From assembly GCA_002176905.1 (NCBI GenBank), contig MSYE01000088.1, positions 1 to 35,534 on the forward strand: 35,534 bases of DNA, given 5' to 3'. The notes below the pieces were generated by a model, which saw only the letters and a program-made list of their open reading frames with translations, had not been told where the DNA came from and made no database searches. Below, one piece after another: positions 1 to 7,810 of the stretch. This stretch comes from a bacterium F11. GTDB taxonomy: Bacteria; Elusimicrobiota; Elusimicrobia; F11. Every line of letters begins with the position of its first letter. Position 1 is the first letter of the stretch. A program made the translations under genes and the position numbers.

Positions 1-302
1 GTCTGGATACCCTCAAATCTGAAATCAAAAATCCTCCAATTTCCTAATTTCCCAAAAAATTCCAAATTGAGATAGCTCCATGCCCGATTTCCCTAGTGCT
101 AACATTAAGAAATCAAAAATAATTATTCATTTGGATACTTAAATAGCTGAATGTGAGCATAAATAAGAGAAATATTAACAATCTTTATCAGCATATTAAG
201 GGGCTGCTTAAAAACATATTATGCACCATAATATATATTATCAGAAGTATTATAAGGGGCAAATTGGCCAAGTATTGGGTTTCCTGAATGAGAGGATTTT
301 CC
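1..302. other. AT-rich intergenic stretch, no gene seen
   Basis: I see no convincing coding frame here. The first 70 bases are rich in variations of AATTTCC and AAATTCC, a low-complexity style that recurs near 4750-4800 next to tRNA-Arg. No clear hairpin terminator is visible after the receiver gene that ends at 303. Confidence 0.5.
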
Positions 303-752
303 TTATTTTTTGGATTTCTCGGAGAGTACCTGACGCCTATCGAAGTAGGCTTTTACCAGGTAGCAAAAAGGAGACAACGGCATATGCGGGTGGTTCTCGG
401 TAATGGGGTTGGTGTTATCGTCCAATATGATTCTTGGGATCTGACCCAGGCTTTTATCCCGATTGATCCGGTTCAGGACTTGGTATCCATCAAGCCCAGA
501 CAAATCAGGCATCACAATAATGAGATCGGGGCGGGGTGCCTCGGCATATCGGTCCTTATGTTCCAGAAAATCCAAGGCGTCAATGCCATCTCGGACATGA
601 TGGATGGTGTAGTTTTCTTCTTGTATCTGGAGGAATTTTTTCAGGAGAAGGTTCTCAAAGGGATCCCGACTGATCATCAAAATATTGAAGGATTTTTCTT
701 CCCCATTTCCGGATTCCTCTTTATTCTTTGTGTTTTCTGTGGCGTTTTCCAT
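303..752 (-). CDS. Receiver-like protein lacking the phospho-acceptor aspartate
   Basis: A 149-residue stand-alone protein resembling Rcp1-type single-domain response regulators. Residues 1-23 are a polar tail; the receiver fold starts at about residue 24 (ILMISRD) and includes PDLIIV before the phosphorylation loop and GLDGYQVL after it. By spacing from the conserved DG (D88-G89), the phospho-acceptor position is Met81, not Asp. The acidic pocket is reduced to SRD (D30), while a Lys that could match the conserved one is at K134 (YLVKAY). These changes suggest a pseudo-receiver working by protein contacts rather than phosphorylation; that is inference. Start chosen at ATG with AAGGT six bases upstream. 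It is separated by about 195 bp from the porin gene upstream, so it is probably transcribed alone. Confidence 0.8.
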   Translation of the reverse strand: MENATENTKNKEESGNGEEKSFNILMISRDPFENLLLKKFLQIQEENYTIHHVRDGIDALDFLEHKDRYAEAPRPDLIIVMPDLSGLDGYQVLNRINRDKSLGQIPRIILDDNTNPITENHPHMPLSPFCYLVKAYFDRRQVLSEKSKK

Positions 753-811
753 AAATTACCTTCTTGTATAAACATATCGCCATCTCCTGAGTCTGACAAG
801 GTTCGGAGCAT

Positions 812-825
812 GTGACTTAAGTTAC
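812..825. promoter_or_regulatory. Imperfect palindrome upstream of the receiver gene
   Basis: GTGACTTAAGTTAC is 12/14 symmetric around CTTAAG and lies about 60 bp before the receiver start. It may be an operator. It carries the same CTTAAG core as the boxes upstream of the two large surface-protein genes, but here it stands alone. Confidence 0.25.
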
Positions 826-947
826 ACGGGATTACTCTCATGTGAGGTCAGATTAAGGAAAATAGAGGAAAACAATTGACGGCCAATATATTTAACAAAT
901 TTTGGCGAGAAGAATTGGTTGAGCAACGGAAGGATATGCGGAAGGAA

Positions 948-2336
948 TTAGAATCTTAGATCGATTTCAAATGAGGACAATGTGGCGTTTTCTTTGGTGT
1001 CTATGCTGAAGGACTCGCCAGGTCGAAATTGATTGAATGTGCCTCGAAAGGTAACCAAACCTGAGTAGCGGTACTCAAGAGCATAGTCAAATTCTGTTCC
1101 AAGGTCTTTCTGTCCCCCCAAATTCTCGATGGCTTTGTATAAGAAATAGTCAAAGGAAAAGGTCCATTTGGCCCAAGGCGTTGATTCCACACCAAAGTGA
1201 ATGGTCTGAATTCCAGAAACACCTGGTGGCAACCCGTCATTAATCGAGTTTACTTCGGCAAAGGGGGTGGTAGATGAGTAAACATCAGAAAAGCTGGCAG
1301 CAAAATAGCGGCCATATCCCTTCCGTTCCAATCCGGTCCAGCGGCTGGCATAGGTGGGCCGAAAGGCCTCATCATCCCCCTCGGTACCCGGATCATCACC
1401 AGATCCCTCGGAAATTTCAAGAACAGCGCCAAACCGACCGATTTTTTTGGTATTGGCTTTCCCCCCCAATCCAAATCGGTAGGCTTCCCCTTTTAGGCCG
1501 ATTTTCTGATTGGAATAAAAGATATCTCCCGATTGACGGTAATATTCACCAAAAATATAGGCATCTCTTAATGTTCCCTTGGCCCTAATCCCCATAATTT
1601 GGCGTTTCACTTTTGTGGCGGCCAATGTGGTTGTGGAAGAAGATCCCACCTGGTAGGTATGGTCAGCTTGGTTGTCCTCCCAAAGGCTCATCACATCCCA
1701 ACGAATGACGTTGCTTTCATTGAAAGCATTCCAGGGTTGATCATAGCCCACTTTGACGCCGTGAAGGTCGGTGTCTCCGGCATTTTGAAGGCCCTCGTTT
1801 ATTTTGGCGGAAAACGCATCAATGTCAAACTCCCATTTTCGAAGGGGACCCAACCAATTGAAAGCGGAAAGGGGATTTTTAATTTGAACACGGATGGCGT
1901 TAAATCCTAGATCATCGTCGGAAAGAATGGCTCCTTCTCCCCATACAATGGGTTGACGACCTGCGATCACGGTGATCCGTTCCTCCCATATATTCGGGAG
2001 GCGGATAAAAGCATTTTGAACCCAGAGATTCCCGTTGGCATTCGGATAGCGTGACGCAAGGGCAGAGGTGGAATTTTCCAATCCCCATGGGGTAATCGAT
2101 TGAACACGAATGGTTGCTTCCACATCTCTGCTAAGGTCGGTGATGAGATAGGCACTCAATTGGGAGTCATAATAATCAATATCCTTTTGATTCTTATCTC
2201 GTTTTCCGACGGAAACGCCCCGCAATAAATAATCAGCCCCCAATGACAAATTGGTTGCTTTAACAGGTGTTGAAGAAAAAGAAATAAGGCCGACAACGAT
2301 TGGCGAGATGAACAGGACAAGGAAAATTCTTTTCAT
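948..2336 (-). CDS. Putative outer-membrane beta-barrel porin
   Basis: A 462-residue protein from the ATG at 2336. A TTG 42 bases further upstream would add 14 residues in front of the signal peptide and is less likely. Residues 1 to about 27 form a signal peptide (MKRIFLVLFISPIVVGLISF, ending VKA). The mature part alternates polar and hydrophobic residues, has many aromatic strand ends such as GRQPIVWGEGA, and ends with Phe (EIDLRF), the usual last residue of barrels inserted by the BAM machinery. No periplasmic domain is visible. The sequence suggests an anion or solute porin of the alginate-export or DUF1302-like kind, but the family is not certain. A terminator at 2411-2444 separates it from the next porin, so it needs its own promoter. 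Confidence 0.75.
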   Translation of the reverse strand: MKRIFLVLFISPIVVGLISFSSTPVKATNLSLGADYLLRGVSVGKRDKNQKDIDYYDSQLSAYLITDLSRDVEATIRVQSITPWGLENSTSALASRYPNANGNLWVQNAFIRLPNIWEERITVIAGRQPIVWGEGAILSDDDLGFNAIRVQIKNPLSAFNWLGPLRKWEFDIDAFSAKINEGLQNAGDTDLHGVKVGYDQPWNAFNESNVIRWDVMSLWEDNQADHTYQVGSSSTTTLAATKVKRQIMGIRAKGTLRDAYIFGEYYRQSGDIFYSNQKIGLKGEAYRFGLGGKANTKKIGRFGAVLEISEGSGDDPGTEGDDEAFRPTYASRWTGLERKGYGRYFAASFSDVYSSTTPFAEVNSINDGLPPGVSGIQTIHFGVESTPWAKWTFSFDYFLYKAIENLGGQKDLGTEFDYALEYRYSGLVTFRGTFNQFRPGESFSIDTKENATLSSFEIDLRF

Positions 2337-2410
2337 ATTGGGTGCCCAGATTGTAACAGACCTGGTTTGAAAAGACAAATGGATCTATGGGCTTCTGCAC
2401 AGAAAAAGAG

Positions 2411-2444
2411 AAACCCCCGTCCGCCAAAAGGCGGACGGGGGTTT
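2411..2444 (-). terminator. Strong intrinsic terminator of the second porin gene
   Basis: A perfect 15-bp stem (arms AAACCCCCGTCCGCC and its complement) with a 4-base loop. On the minus strand it is followed by CTCTTTTTC. It begins 33 bp after the stop of the porin gene ending at 2478. Confidence 0.85.
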
Positions 2445-2477
2445 AATTGAATAAGTTAGTTTATAAGGACGATAAGA

Positions 2478-3929
2478 TTACTCTTCTCCCCCCCATTTCA
2501 CTTTGGCTCGTGTAAAGATCTTTATGATGTCATCATCTTCTGGTGCTGGGCTTGTGGCTGTTCCCACAACGCCATTACCTGGTGAAAACATCGCTAATCC
2601 TAAGTCAATTCCAACTGATTCCGATTGAGCGTAAGTTAAGACGAGATCAATTTCATCTCCAATTTCGTCAGCTTTGGGAGCTGCGCTATTGTCTCCGCTT
2701 TCGGATGTATCAAATATCCAGTAGTCAAGAGCAGCGGAAAGTTTGTTTTCAAGAATTGGAGGAGTGTATGTAACCCCAATGTTGATCACTTCCATTCCAA
2801 CGCCTTGCGCTCCGGTTTCAACTCCCGCACTTCCGCCAGCAACAGGAAATCCTGCGGCTTGGCTGCTGAAAACAGAACTTTTTCCGAATATTTCACCCAT
2901 GAACCGATCGGATGTTCCGGTGTTCATGGCACCAGTTAGGATGGCGAAATCATGAAAGGCATCATCATCGCCGTCGGTTGCATTGTCATCACCAGACGCC
3001 ATGAGGATTCCCGCTCGCACATTGAAAAGACCGGCCTCGGTTTCCGGACTGTTATATCCGACTCCCAAGTCAATGGCGTTTCCACCATAGGAAACTTTGT
3101 TTACTCCACCACCAGGAAGGTTGGTCCCTTTGTCTTCGCCACCGTTTTGGAAATATTCCGCACGATAGGTGAATCGGTTTTCCTGGATGTTCCCATTGAT
3201 CCCAACTCGGAAAGTTGTCAATTTGTTGGCGTCTCCAGATATTCCTGTGTTTTCAGCAACACCCCAAAGATATCCAATATTAACGTTTCCGTTTGGAACG
3301 ATTGTCGGGAATTCTAAGTCGAGGCTGTTGAGGTTCACATCACCTGGGGCAGCATCTCCGATGTTGGTCCCTGTTTGAGTATCATCTTCAATGGCTTTTC
3401 CTATGAAGAGGTTGGATTTAACATTTTCCCAATCTCTCATAAGAGTCAATCCATCGATGGCGGCTACAGAGAGAACATCATTATCAGATGGTGAGATGTT
3501 CCAGACAAGGTCACCGGGCTTCCCAACATATTGTCGTCCGAGAATGGCTCCGACACCAAATGCCACATCTGCAATTTTGATGAAAGCATTTTGGACAGAG
3601 ATTATGTTTAATTCGGTGTCAACATTATTGGCATTGGTGCCATCATTCGATGCACCTCTTGTGTGACCGTATTGTTCTCCGGTACGTGAGAATTCAACTC
3701 GACCCGTAACGCCTTCTGTGACTTGAGCGTTAATACCCACGAAAACCCGAGTGTTCACTCCACCCGCGCGATCATGAATTGAGTCTTGTTGATCTGCTGC
3801 GTTTTTTAAAGAAGCACCCGAGACTTCCAGCGAGCCGTCAAAACTGACGTCTTCAAGGCCAACCAAGGCCCAGGAAGTTGCGGCGCTTACGAACAACGTA
3901 ACTATGGCAGCTGCCATAAGTTTTTTCAT
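2478..3929 (-). CDS. Putative outer-membrane porin
   Basis: A 483-residue secreted protein. Residues 1-21 are a classic signal peptide (MKKLMAAAIVTLFVSAATSWA). The mature chain is rich in Gly, Asn and Asp with repeated amphipathic strands and Asp/Asn-rich turns such as DGDDDAFHD, typical of large porins that bind calcium in their loops. The C-terminus (RAKVKWGGEE) lacks a terminal Phe, unlike its neighbour. The start is supported by AAGGGGG ten bases upstream, and a very strong terminator follows, so this is probably a highly expressed single-gene unit. Substrate is unknown. The shared word QNAFIK/QNAFIR in this protein and the previous one (before I-W or I-ADVA) suggests they are distant paralogues. 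Confidence 0.75.
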   Translation of the reverse strand: MKKLMAAAIVTLFVSAATSWALVGLEDVSFDGSLEVSGASLKNAADQQDSIHDRAGGVNTRVFVGINAQVTEGVTGRVEFSRTGEQYGHTRGASNDGTNANNVDTELNIISVQNAFIKIADVAFGVGAILGRQYVGKPGDLVWNISPSDNDVLSVAAIDGLTLMRDWENVKSNLFIGKAIEDDTQTGTNIGDAAPGDVNLNSLDLEFPTIVPNGNVNIGYLWGVAENTGISGDANKLTTFRVGINGNIQENRFTYRAEYFQNGGEDKGTNLPGGGVNKVSYGGNAIDLGVGYNSPETEAGLFNVRAGILMASGDDNATDGDDDAFHDFAILTGAMNTGTSDRFMGEIFGKSSVFSSQAAGFPVAGGSAGVETGAQGVGMEVINIGVTYTPPILENKLSAALDYWIFDTSESGDNSAAPKADEIGDEIDLVLTYAQSESVGIDLGLAMFSPGNGVVGTATSPAPEDDDIIKIFTRAKVKWGGEE

Positions 3930-3941
3930 TTTGCTAATTCC

Positions 3942-4015
3942 CCCTTAGGAGTTTAATTTCACATTTGTCGATGTACTTCAATCAAAAGTTCATCGGCAGA
4001 TGTACTTTCGAAAGT
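3942..4015 (-). promoter_or_regulatory. Leader of the porin gene with repeated GATGTACTT and a palindrome
   Basis: GATGTACTT occurs at 3970-3978 and again at 3999-4007, 29 bp apart (nearly three helical turns). The second copy overlaps the perfect palindrome ACTTTCGAAAGT (4004-4015). A ribosome binding site, AAGGGGG, lies just before the ATG at 3929. The paired sites could bind a regulator; no clear -35/-10 pair was identified. Confidence 0.35.
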
Positions 4016-4027
4016 GACTGAATTGTA

Positions 4028-4684
4028 TCAACGTGATTCAGATTTGTCCAGGATTTGTCGGGCATTTTCTGCCCAGGGTGAAGTTGGATAGAGATCAACA
4101 AGTTGGTCCAGGGCGATTTTTCCGTTTTCCATCTCACCGGCTTTTAAGAGAGATCGCCCCAAAGAAAGTTGGACGCGAGGGGCCATGAAGTGTTCACCAT
4201 ATTGATCCATGAACTGTTGATAGGTTTGAGAAGCTTCTGAAAAATTTCCAAGGCGTTCTTGGGTATACCCCAAATTGGATAGAGCCAAAGGCGTAATGAG
4301 AGCCTTTCCTCCTTTTTCCACCACCTCTTCAAAAAGCGGTAAGGCGTCTTCAAATTTTTCATCAGCCAATTCCACCTGCCCCATATAATAGGAGGAAAAG
4401 AGAAGTGTGGTTAAATCTGGGGATTCGGTTCTGGTCTCAGTTAAGATTTGTCGCGCTTGAGAAAGTTGGTTTATGGCCAAAAGGGATTGGGCTTGGGAAA
4501 GCCTGGCCCAAACAAGCTCTCTTTTCTCGTTTCGTCTTAAGATGAAAACGCTTCCCACCAAAAGACCAAAAATGAGAACGCCAAGAAAAGCCAACACCGG
4601 CACCTTATAATCCAAGATCCAGGAAAGGGCTTTTTCAACTTTGGCGGCTAGAACATTTTCTTTGAGTTCGGATTTTTTACTCAT
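4028..4684 (-). CDS. Membrane-anchored tetratricopeptide repeat protein
   Basis: A 218-residue protein. Residues 1-28 are charged and cytoplasmic, followed by one membrane helix at about 29-50 (VPVLAFLGVLIFGLLVGSVF). The rest is helical with TPR-like hairpins: SQARQIL, FEDALPLFEE, NFSEASQTYQQF and AENARQIL. The layout (short tail, one helix, TPR_21-like repeats) is that of YfgM-type ancillary Sec translocon subunits and of YbgF-type envelope scaffolds; which one it is cannot be decided here. It has no partner gene in the window that would settle the role. It is separated from the porin by 98 bp and from tRNA-Arg by 116 bp. Confidence 0.7.
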   Translation of the reverse strand: MSKKSELKENVLAAKVEKALSWILDYKVPVLAFLGVLIFGLLVGSVFILRRNEKRELVWARLSQAQSLLAINQLSQARQILTETRTESPDLTTLLFSSYYMGQVELADEKFEDALPLFEEVVEKGGKALITPLALSNLGYTQERLGNFSEASQTYQQFMDQYGEHFMAPRVQLSLGRSLLKAGEMENGKIALDQLVDLYPTSPWAENARQILDKSESR

Positions 4685-4773
4685 CTAGGGCTAACGATAT
4701 ATGAATTTGAAGGGAAAGGAAATAGGGGAGAAAAAAATAGGAGAAAGAGAAAATGGAAATTAGAAAATAGAAG

Positions 4774-4801
4774 GGAATTTTTTCCAGAAGGAAAAAATTC
4801 C
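4774..4801. repeat. Perfect palindrome abutting the 3' end of tRNA-Arg
   Basis: Two 12-base arms (GGAATTTTTTCC and its complement) with the loop AGAA. Its last base is the discriminator position of tRNA-Arg. It could act as a weak terminator or a processing barrier for the tRNA. AT-rich GGAAAT-type low-complexity sequence precedes it. Confidence 0.7.
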
Positions 4802-4873
4802 ACCCCCGAGAGGAGTCGAACCTCCAACCCTTTCCTTAGGACGGAACTGCTCTTCCAGTTGAGCTACGGGGGT
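4801..4873 (-). tRNA. tRNA-Arg (anticodon CCT)
   Basis: A full cloverleaf can be drawn: 7-bp acceptor (ACCCCCG with CGGGGGT), D stem GCTC/GAGC, anticodon loop GTCCTAA with anticodon CCT, variable loop GGGTT, and T loop TTCGACT on stem GGAGG/CCTCT. The anticodon stem has one mismatch at its outer pair. CCA is not encoded; the discriminator is G. It reads AGG codons. Confidence 0.93.
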
Positions 4874-4875
4874 AT

Positions 4876-4904
4876 AATTTTGGTTCGCCTCGCGAACCAA
4901 AATT
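4876..4904. repeat. Perfect palindrome upstream of tRNA-Arg
   Basis: Arms of 13 bases (AATTTTGGTTCGC and its complement) with the 3-base loop CTC. It begins three bases from the tRNA 5' end. It has the same TTCGC...GCGAA centre as the palindromes before both tRNA-Pro genes. A further short repeat of GCATG units lies at 4906-4932. Confidence 0.7.
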
Positions 4905-4956
4905 GGCATGGGGCATGATGCATAAAGCATGGGAAATTTTGTTGAGGATGTGGAAA

Positions 4957-5487
4957 TTAGAATACCATGAGGGATTCGATGTCGTATCCCTTGATTTTAT
5001 CGCGGCCTTTGAGGTCAGACAATTCAATGAGAAAACCGATTCCGGCCACTTTTCCCCCATTTTTTTCTACCAATTCGCATGTGGCTTTGGCGGTGCCGCC
5101 CGTTGCGAGAAGATCATCGGCGATGAGGATTTTCTCCCCCTTTTTGAAGGCGTCCAAATGAATTTCTAGCGTGTCTTCGCCATACTCTAAGGAATAGGTA
5201 ACAGAGGTGGTTTTGTGGGGGAGTTTTCCTTTCTTTCGAACGGGGATAAAACCAGCACCCAAGAGATAAGCCAATGGGGCTGCGGTGAGGAATCCCCGGG
5301 ATTCGATCCCAACAACTTTGGTGATTCCTTTTCCTGCGAATCGTTCGGCCAATTGATCAATGGCGGTTTTAAAGGCAGCGGGATCTGAAAGAAGGGTTGT
5401 GATATCTCGAAACAAAATCCCTTTTTTGGGAAAGTCAGGAATGTCCCGAATATATTTTTTCAGGTTCTCATTCATGGTGACGGGCAT
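4957..5487 (-). CDS. apt: Adenine phosphoribosyltransferase
   Basis: Cytoplasmic purine salvage enzyme that makes AMP and pyrophosphate from adenine and PRPP. The 176-residue length fits the family. Diagnostic motifs are IRDIPDFPKKGILFRDIT at the N-terminus, the ESRGF segment at about 62-66 that contacts the purine, and the PRPP-binding loop ILIADDLLATGGTA at about 121-134. The start at 5487 is favoured over an internal ATG four codons later because AAGGAGG lies seven bases upstream. It follows the sigma factor gene by only 27 bp, so the two are probably cotranscribed. The end is complete (stop TAA). Confidence 0.97.
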   Translation of the reverse strand: MPVTMNENLKKYIRDIPDFPKKGILFRDITTLLSDPAAFKTAIDQLAERFAGKGITKVVGIESRGFLTAAPLAYLLGAGFIPVRKKGKLPHKTTSVTYSLEYGEDTLEIHLDAFKKGEKILIADDLLATGGTAKATCELVEKNGGKVAGIGFLIELSDLKGRDKIKGYDIESLMVF

Positions 5488-5514
5488 GCCGAATCCTCCT
5501 TCTACCTTAATTAT

Positions 5515-6345
5515 TTAGATGAGTCCCATTCTTTGGGCGGCGCGGCGTAAGCGTTGGAGACCTCTTTCCTCCAATTGGCGGACTCGTTCTCGGGATAGAC
5601 GCAATTTCCTCCCAACAGTTTCCAGGGTCATGCGTTCGTTTCCATTGAGACCAAAGCGCATCTCTAGAATTTTTCGTTCCCGATCCCCCACTTTTTGAAG
5701 GGCTTTTTCCAATTCGTCTTTCATTCTAATTTCAGATAAGACATTATCAGGCGAGGTGGCGTTGCTTTCTGCAACGATATCCTTAACAAACAAATCTTCT
5801 TCATTATCCAACGGTGTATCCAAACTCTCCAAACCTCGAGCCGCTTCAGCGGCATCCAGGACGCCGCGAATTTGTCGGGCTGACAAATGAAGTTTTTTGG
5901 CCATCTCTGCGAGTGTGGGATCGCGTCCCATGGATCCATGCATGTTGTCCCATTCTTTGAGCCATTTTCGGAGCGCTTCCCAAGCATGGGGTGGGATGCG
6001 GATGGTTTTGGATTGCTCATCAATGGCCCGGCGGACCGCTTGTTCAATCCAGTAGGCGGCATAAGTTGAGAAACGAAAACCGCGGGTGTAATCAAATTTT
6101 TCTACGGCGTGCATGAGGCCGAGGTTGCCTTCTTCAATGAGATCCAGAAAATCAATACCGGGGCGGTAATATTTTTTTGCAATGGGGATGACAAGACGCA
6201 AATTTCCTTCGATCAAACGTTTTTTTGCGACTTTGTCATTTTTGGCAGCCCGCTTCCAAAGATTTTCAAATTCATCCTTGGAGATGGCAGGAAGGGTTTT
6301 AATTCCCTGGAAATATAGTGTTACTGGATCGAGATTATCCTTCAT
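5515..6345 (-). CDS. Sigma-70 family RNA polymerase sigma factor (group 1/2-like)
   Basis: A 276-residue sigma factor without region 1.1. Region 1.2 is at about 5-35 (DPVTLYFQGIKTLPAISKDE). Region 2 at about 44-115 has the core-binding segment GNLRLVIPIAKKY and the -10 element residues around FRFSTYAAYWIEQAVRRAI. Region 3 follows at about 125-200, and region 4 at about 212-272 has RERKILEMRFGL and the -35 recognition helix LRLSRERVRQLEERGLQRLR. Size and layout fit an RpoS/SigB-like alternative factor of the primary family rather than the housekeeping RpoD, which would be longer. apt follows 27 bp downstream; the PorV-LysM gene ends 69 bp upstream. Confidence 0.93.
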   Translation of the reverse strand: MKDNLDPVTLYFQGIKTLPAISKDEFENLWKRAAKNDKVAKKRLIEGNLRLVIPIAKKYYRPGIDFLDLIEEGNLGLMHAVEKFDYTRGFRFSTYAAYWIEQAVRRAIDEQSKTIRIPPHAWEALRKWLKEWDNMHGSMGRDPTLAEMAKKLHLSARQIRGVLDAAEAARGLESLDTPLDNEEDLFVKDIVAESNATSPDNVLSEIRMKDELEKALQKVGDRERKILEMRFGLNGNERMTLETVGRKLRLSRERVRQLEERGLQRLRRAAQRMGLI

Positions 6346-6414
6346 GGCTATCTAGCATTGTAGAAAACCCGTAACGATTCTCCAACATCTGTTAGAAGAA
6401 GGAATGGGTAGAAT

Positions 6415-7800
6415 TTAGGGAAGTTCAATTTTGTGACCTGTAAGGTCAATAATATCGGGGTTGTTGATCAATTCTTCATTTTGATCATATATAAGGGGCC
6501 AGATTTCAATTGTTCCATAGAACCGAAGGGCAATTTTCTCTAGAGTATCACCGGGTTTCATGATGTAGTATTTGGGCCGGTCCTTTACTTGGGCGTGTTC
6601 GAGATTCTTCTTGGTGGGGATGGGTGTTAACTTATTTTTATTGATTTCAAATACCTCTCTTTTCTGTGCGCGGAGGCCATCCTTTTTCCCCTTTTGTTTG
6701 GTTGAGAAAACAGTGGAGGGGGTGGTTTTCTTCTTCTCGCCAGTCGTTAGGGATTTGGCGGGTTTGGCTTGTAAGGTGATGGAACGTTTCTTTTTCCGTT
6801 TCTGATTCAAAAACGCTTCGCCGATGGTTTGGCGCCGCGGAATTTCAACGTTGTCAGGATTCTGTTTATTAACAAAAGCCGGTTTTTTGTTCTTGTTTCC
6901 AAACCTGAAAGAAAGGTTCAGTTTGTGCCGGGAATCAAAATCTTCAACCAGACCAAAAGAATAATCAAATGAAATTTGACGATAAAAGATACCGGTGCCA
7001 GCAGAAAATCCTTCCAGATCTGTGTTGCTGCGGTATCCGGCTCGGAAGGCCAACGGTCCCATAAGGGTTTCAATCCCAAAAGAGGGCGAGGTTTCTTTTT
7101 CATTAAAGAAATAGGGGACCTCAAAGTGAACATGAACGGGAACGCTGGGAACGGGAAGTTGGTAAGAGGCTCCTGCCCGAAATACTTGAGGAAGATCTTC
7201 CCCTTCTGTATGAAATTCCATTTGTGTTCCAAAATTCTGCAACGCTGTGCCGAACCGAAAACGGGAACCAATGGGAATTTGAAATCCCACATCCGCGGCC
7301 ACTGCAGAGGCATTATCGGTTTCCGCCAATTCCGTGGAAAGATATTTCCCGGTCAGACCAAAGGAGGCTCGTCCCAAAGAGCGGGCAAATCCCAGGGAAA
7401 CAGCAAGGTCTGTTTTGGCGGTGACGTTTCGGACCTCTGTTCCATCAAAAAGGCGAATTTCCCCCCCATCGTAATATCCAATAGAAACACCTATGGCACC
7501 TTCTTGAAGAGGGGCCCCAATAACAAATTGGCTAAAGGAATCTTCAAAAATCCCGGATTGATATTGAAACGAGGCATGCGCTTTCGTAAGGGTATCAAGT
7601 GACGCCGGATTATAATGGAAACCAGAAATATCATCTGATACAGAAGAGAAAGCTTCACCCAAAGCAGAGGCCCGTGCCCCATTTCCTTGAAGAAGGATCA
7701 GCCCAGCGGAACTTCCCCCCTCCTTGGCACAAAGAGGCGTCGTCAGAATACTCAGGGCCAGCGTTGCTGGTATCAGATGTTGTTTGAATTTTATACCCAT
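6415..7800 (-). CDS. PorV/PorQ-like outer-membrane barrel with C-terminal LysM domain
   Basis: A 461-residue protein with three parts. Residues 1-25 are a signal peptide ending in LCA. Residues about 27-330 form a FadL/PorV-type barrel; the opening GNGARASALGEAFSSVSDD followed by ISGFHYNPASL is the hallmark of the PorV/PorQ family. Residues about 331-410 are a Lys/Arg-rich linker. Residues 411-461 form a LysM-like domain (YIMKPGDTLEKIALRFYG, then NEELINNPDIIDLTGHKIEL), expected to bind peptidoglycan or glycan. PorV proteins carry type IX secretion substrates to the surface. The gene lies 10 bp downstream of the PKD gene, whose C-terminus looks like a type IX sorting tail. The LysM fusion is unusual for the PorV family as I know it. 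Confidence 0.85.
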   Translation of the reverse strand: MGIKFKQHLIPATLALSILTTPLCAKEGGSSAGLILLQGNGARASALGEAFSSVSDDISGFHYNPASLDTLTKAHASFQYQSGIFEDSFSQFVIGAPLQEGAIGVSIGYYDGGEIRLFDGTEVRNVTAKTDLAVSLGFARSLGRASFGLTGKYLSTELAETDNASAVAADVGFQIPIGSRFRFGTALQNFGTQMEFHTEGEDLPQVFRAGASYQLPVPSVPVHVHFEVPYFFNEKETSPSFGIETLMGPLAFRAGYRSNTDLEGFSAGTGIFYRQISFDYSFGLVEDFDSRHKLNLSFRFGNKNKKPAFVNKQNPDNVEIPRRQTIGEAFLNQKRKKKRSITLQAKPAKSLTTGEKKKTTPSTVFSTKQKGKKDGLRAQKREVFEINKNKLTPIPTKKNLEHAQVKDRPKYYIMKPGDTLEKIALRFYGTIEIWPLIYDQNEELINNPDIIDLTGHKIELP

Positions 7801-7810
7801 GCTTCTGCCT

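Noticed and set aside
288..815. 175-codon plus-strand frame over the receiver gene
   Set aside because: It is the shadow of the minus-strand receiver, whose motifs are recognisable.
2376..2378. TTG as start of the first porin
   Set aside because: It would put 14 extra residues before a clear signal peptide that begins at the ATG at 2334-2336.
6976..7602. 208-codon plus-strand frame over the PorV-LysM gene
   Set aside because: It is antisense to a well-supported barrel gene, low in recognisable motifs.
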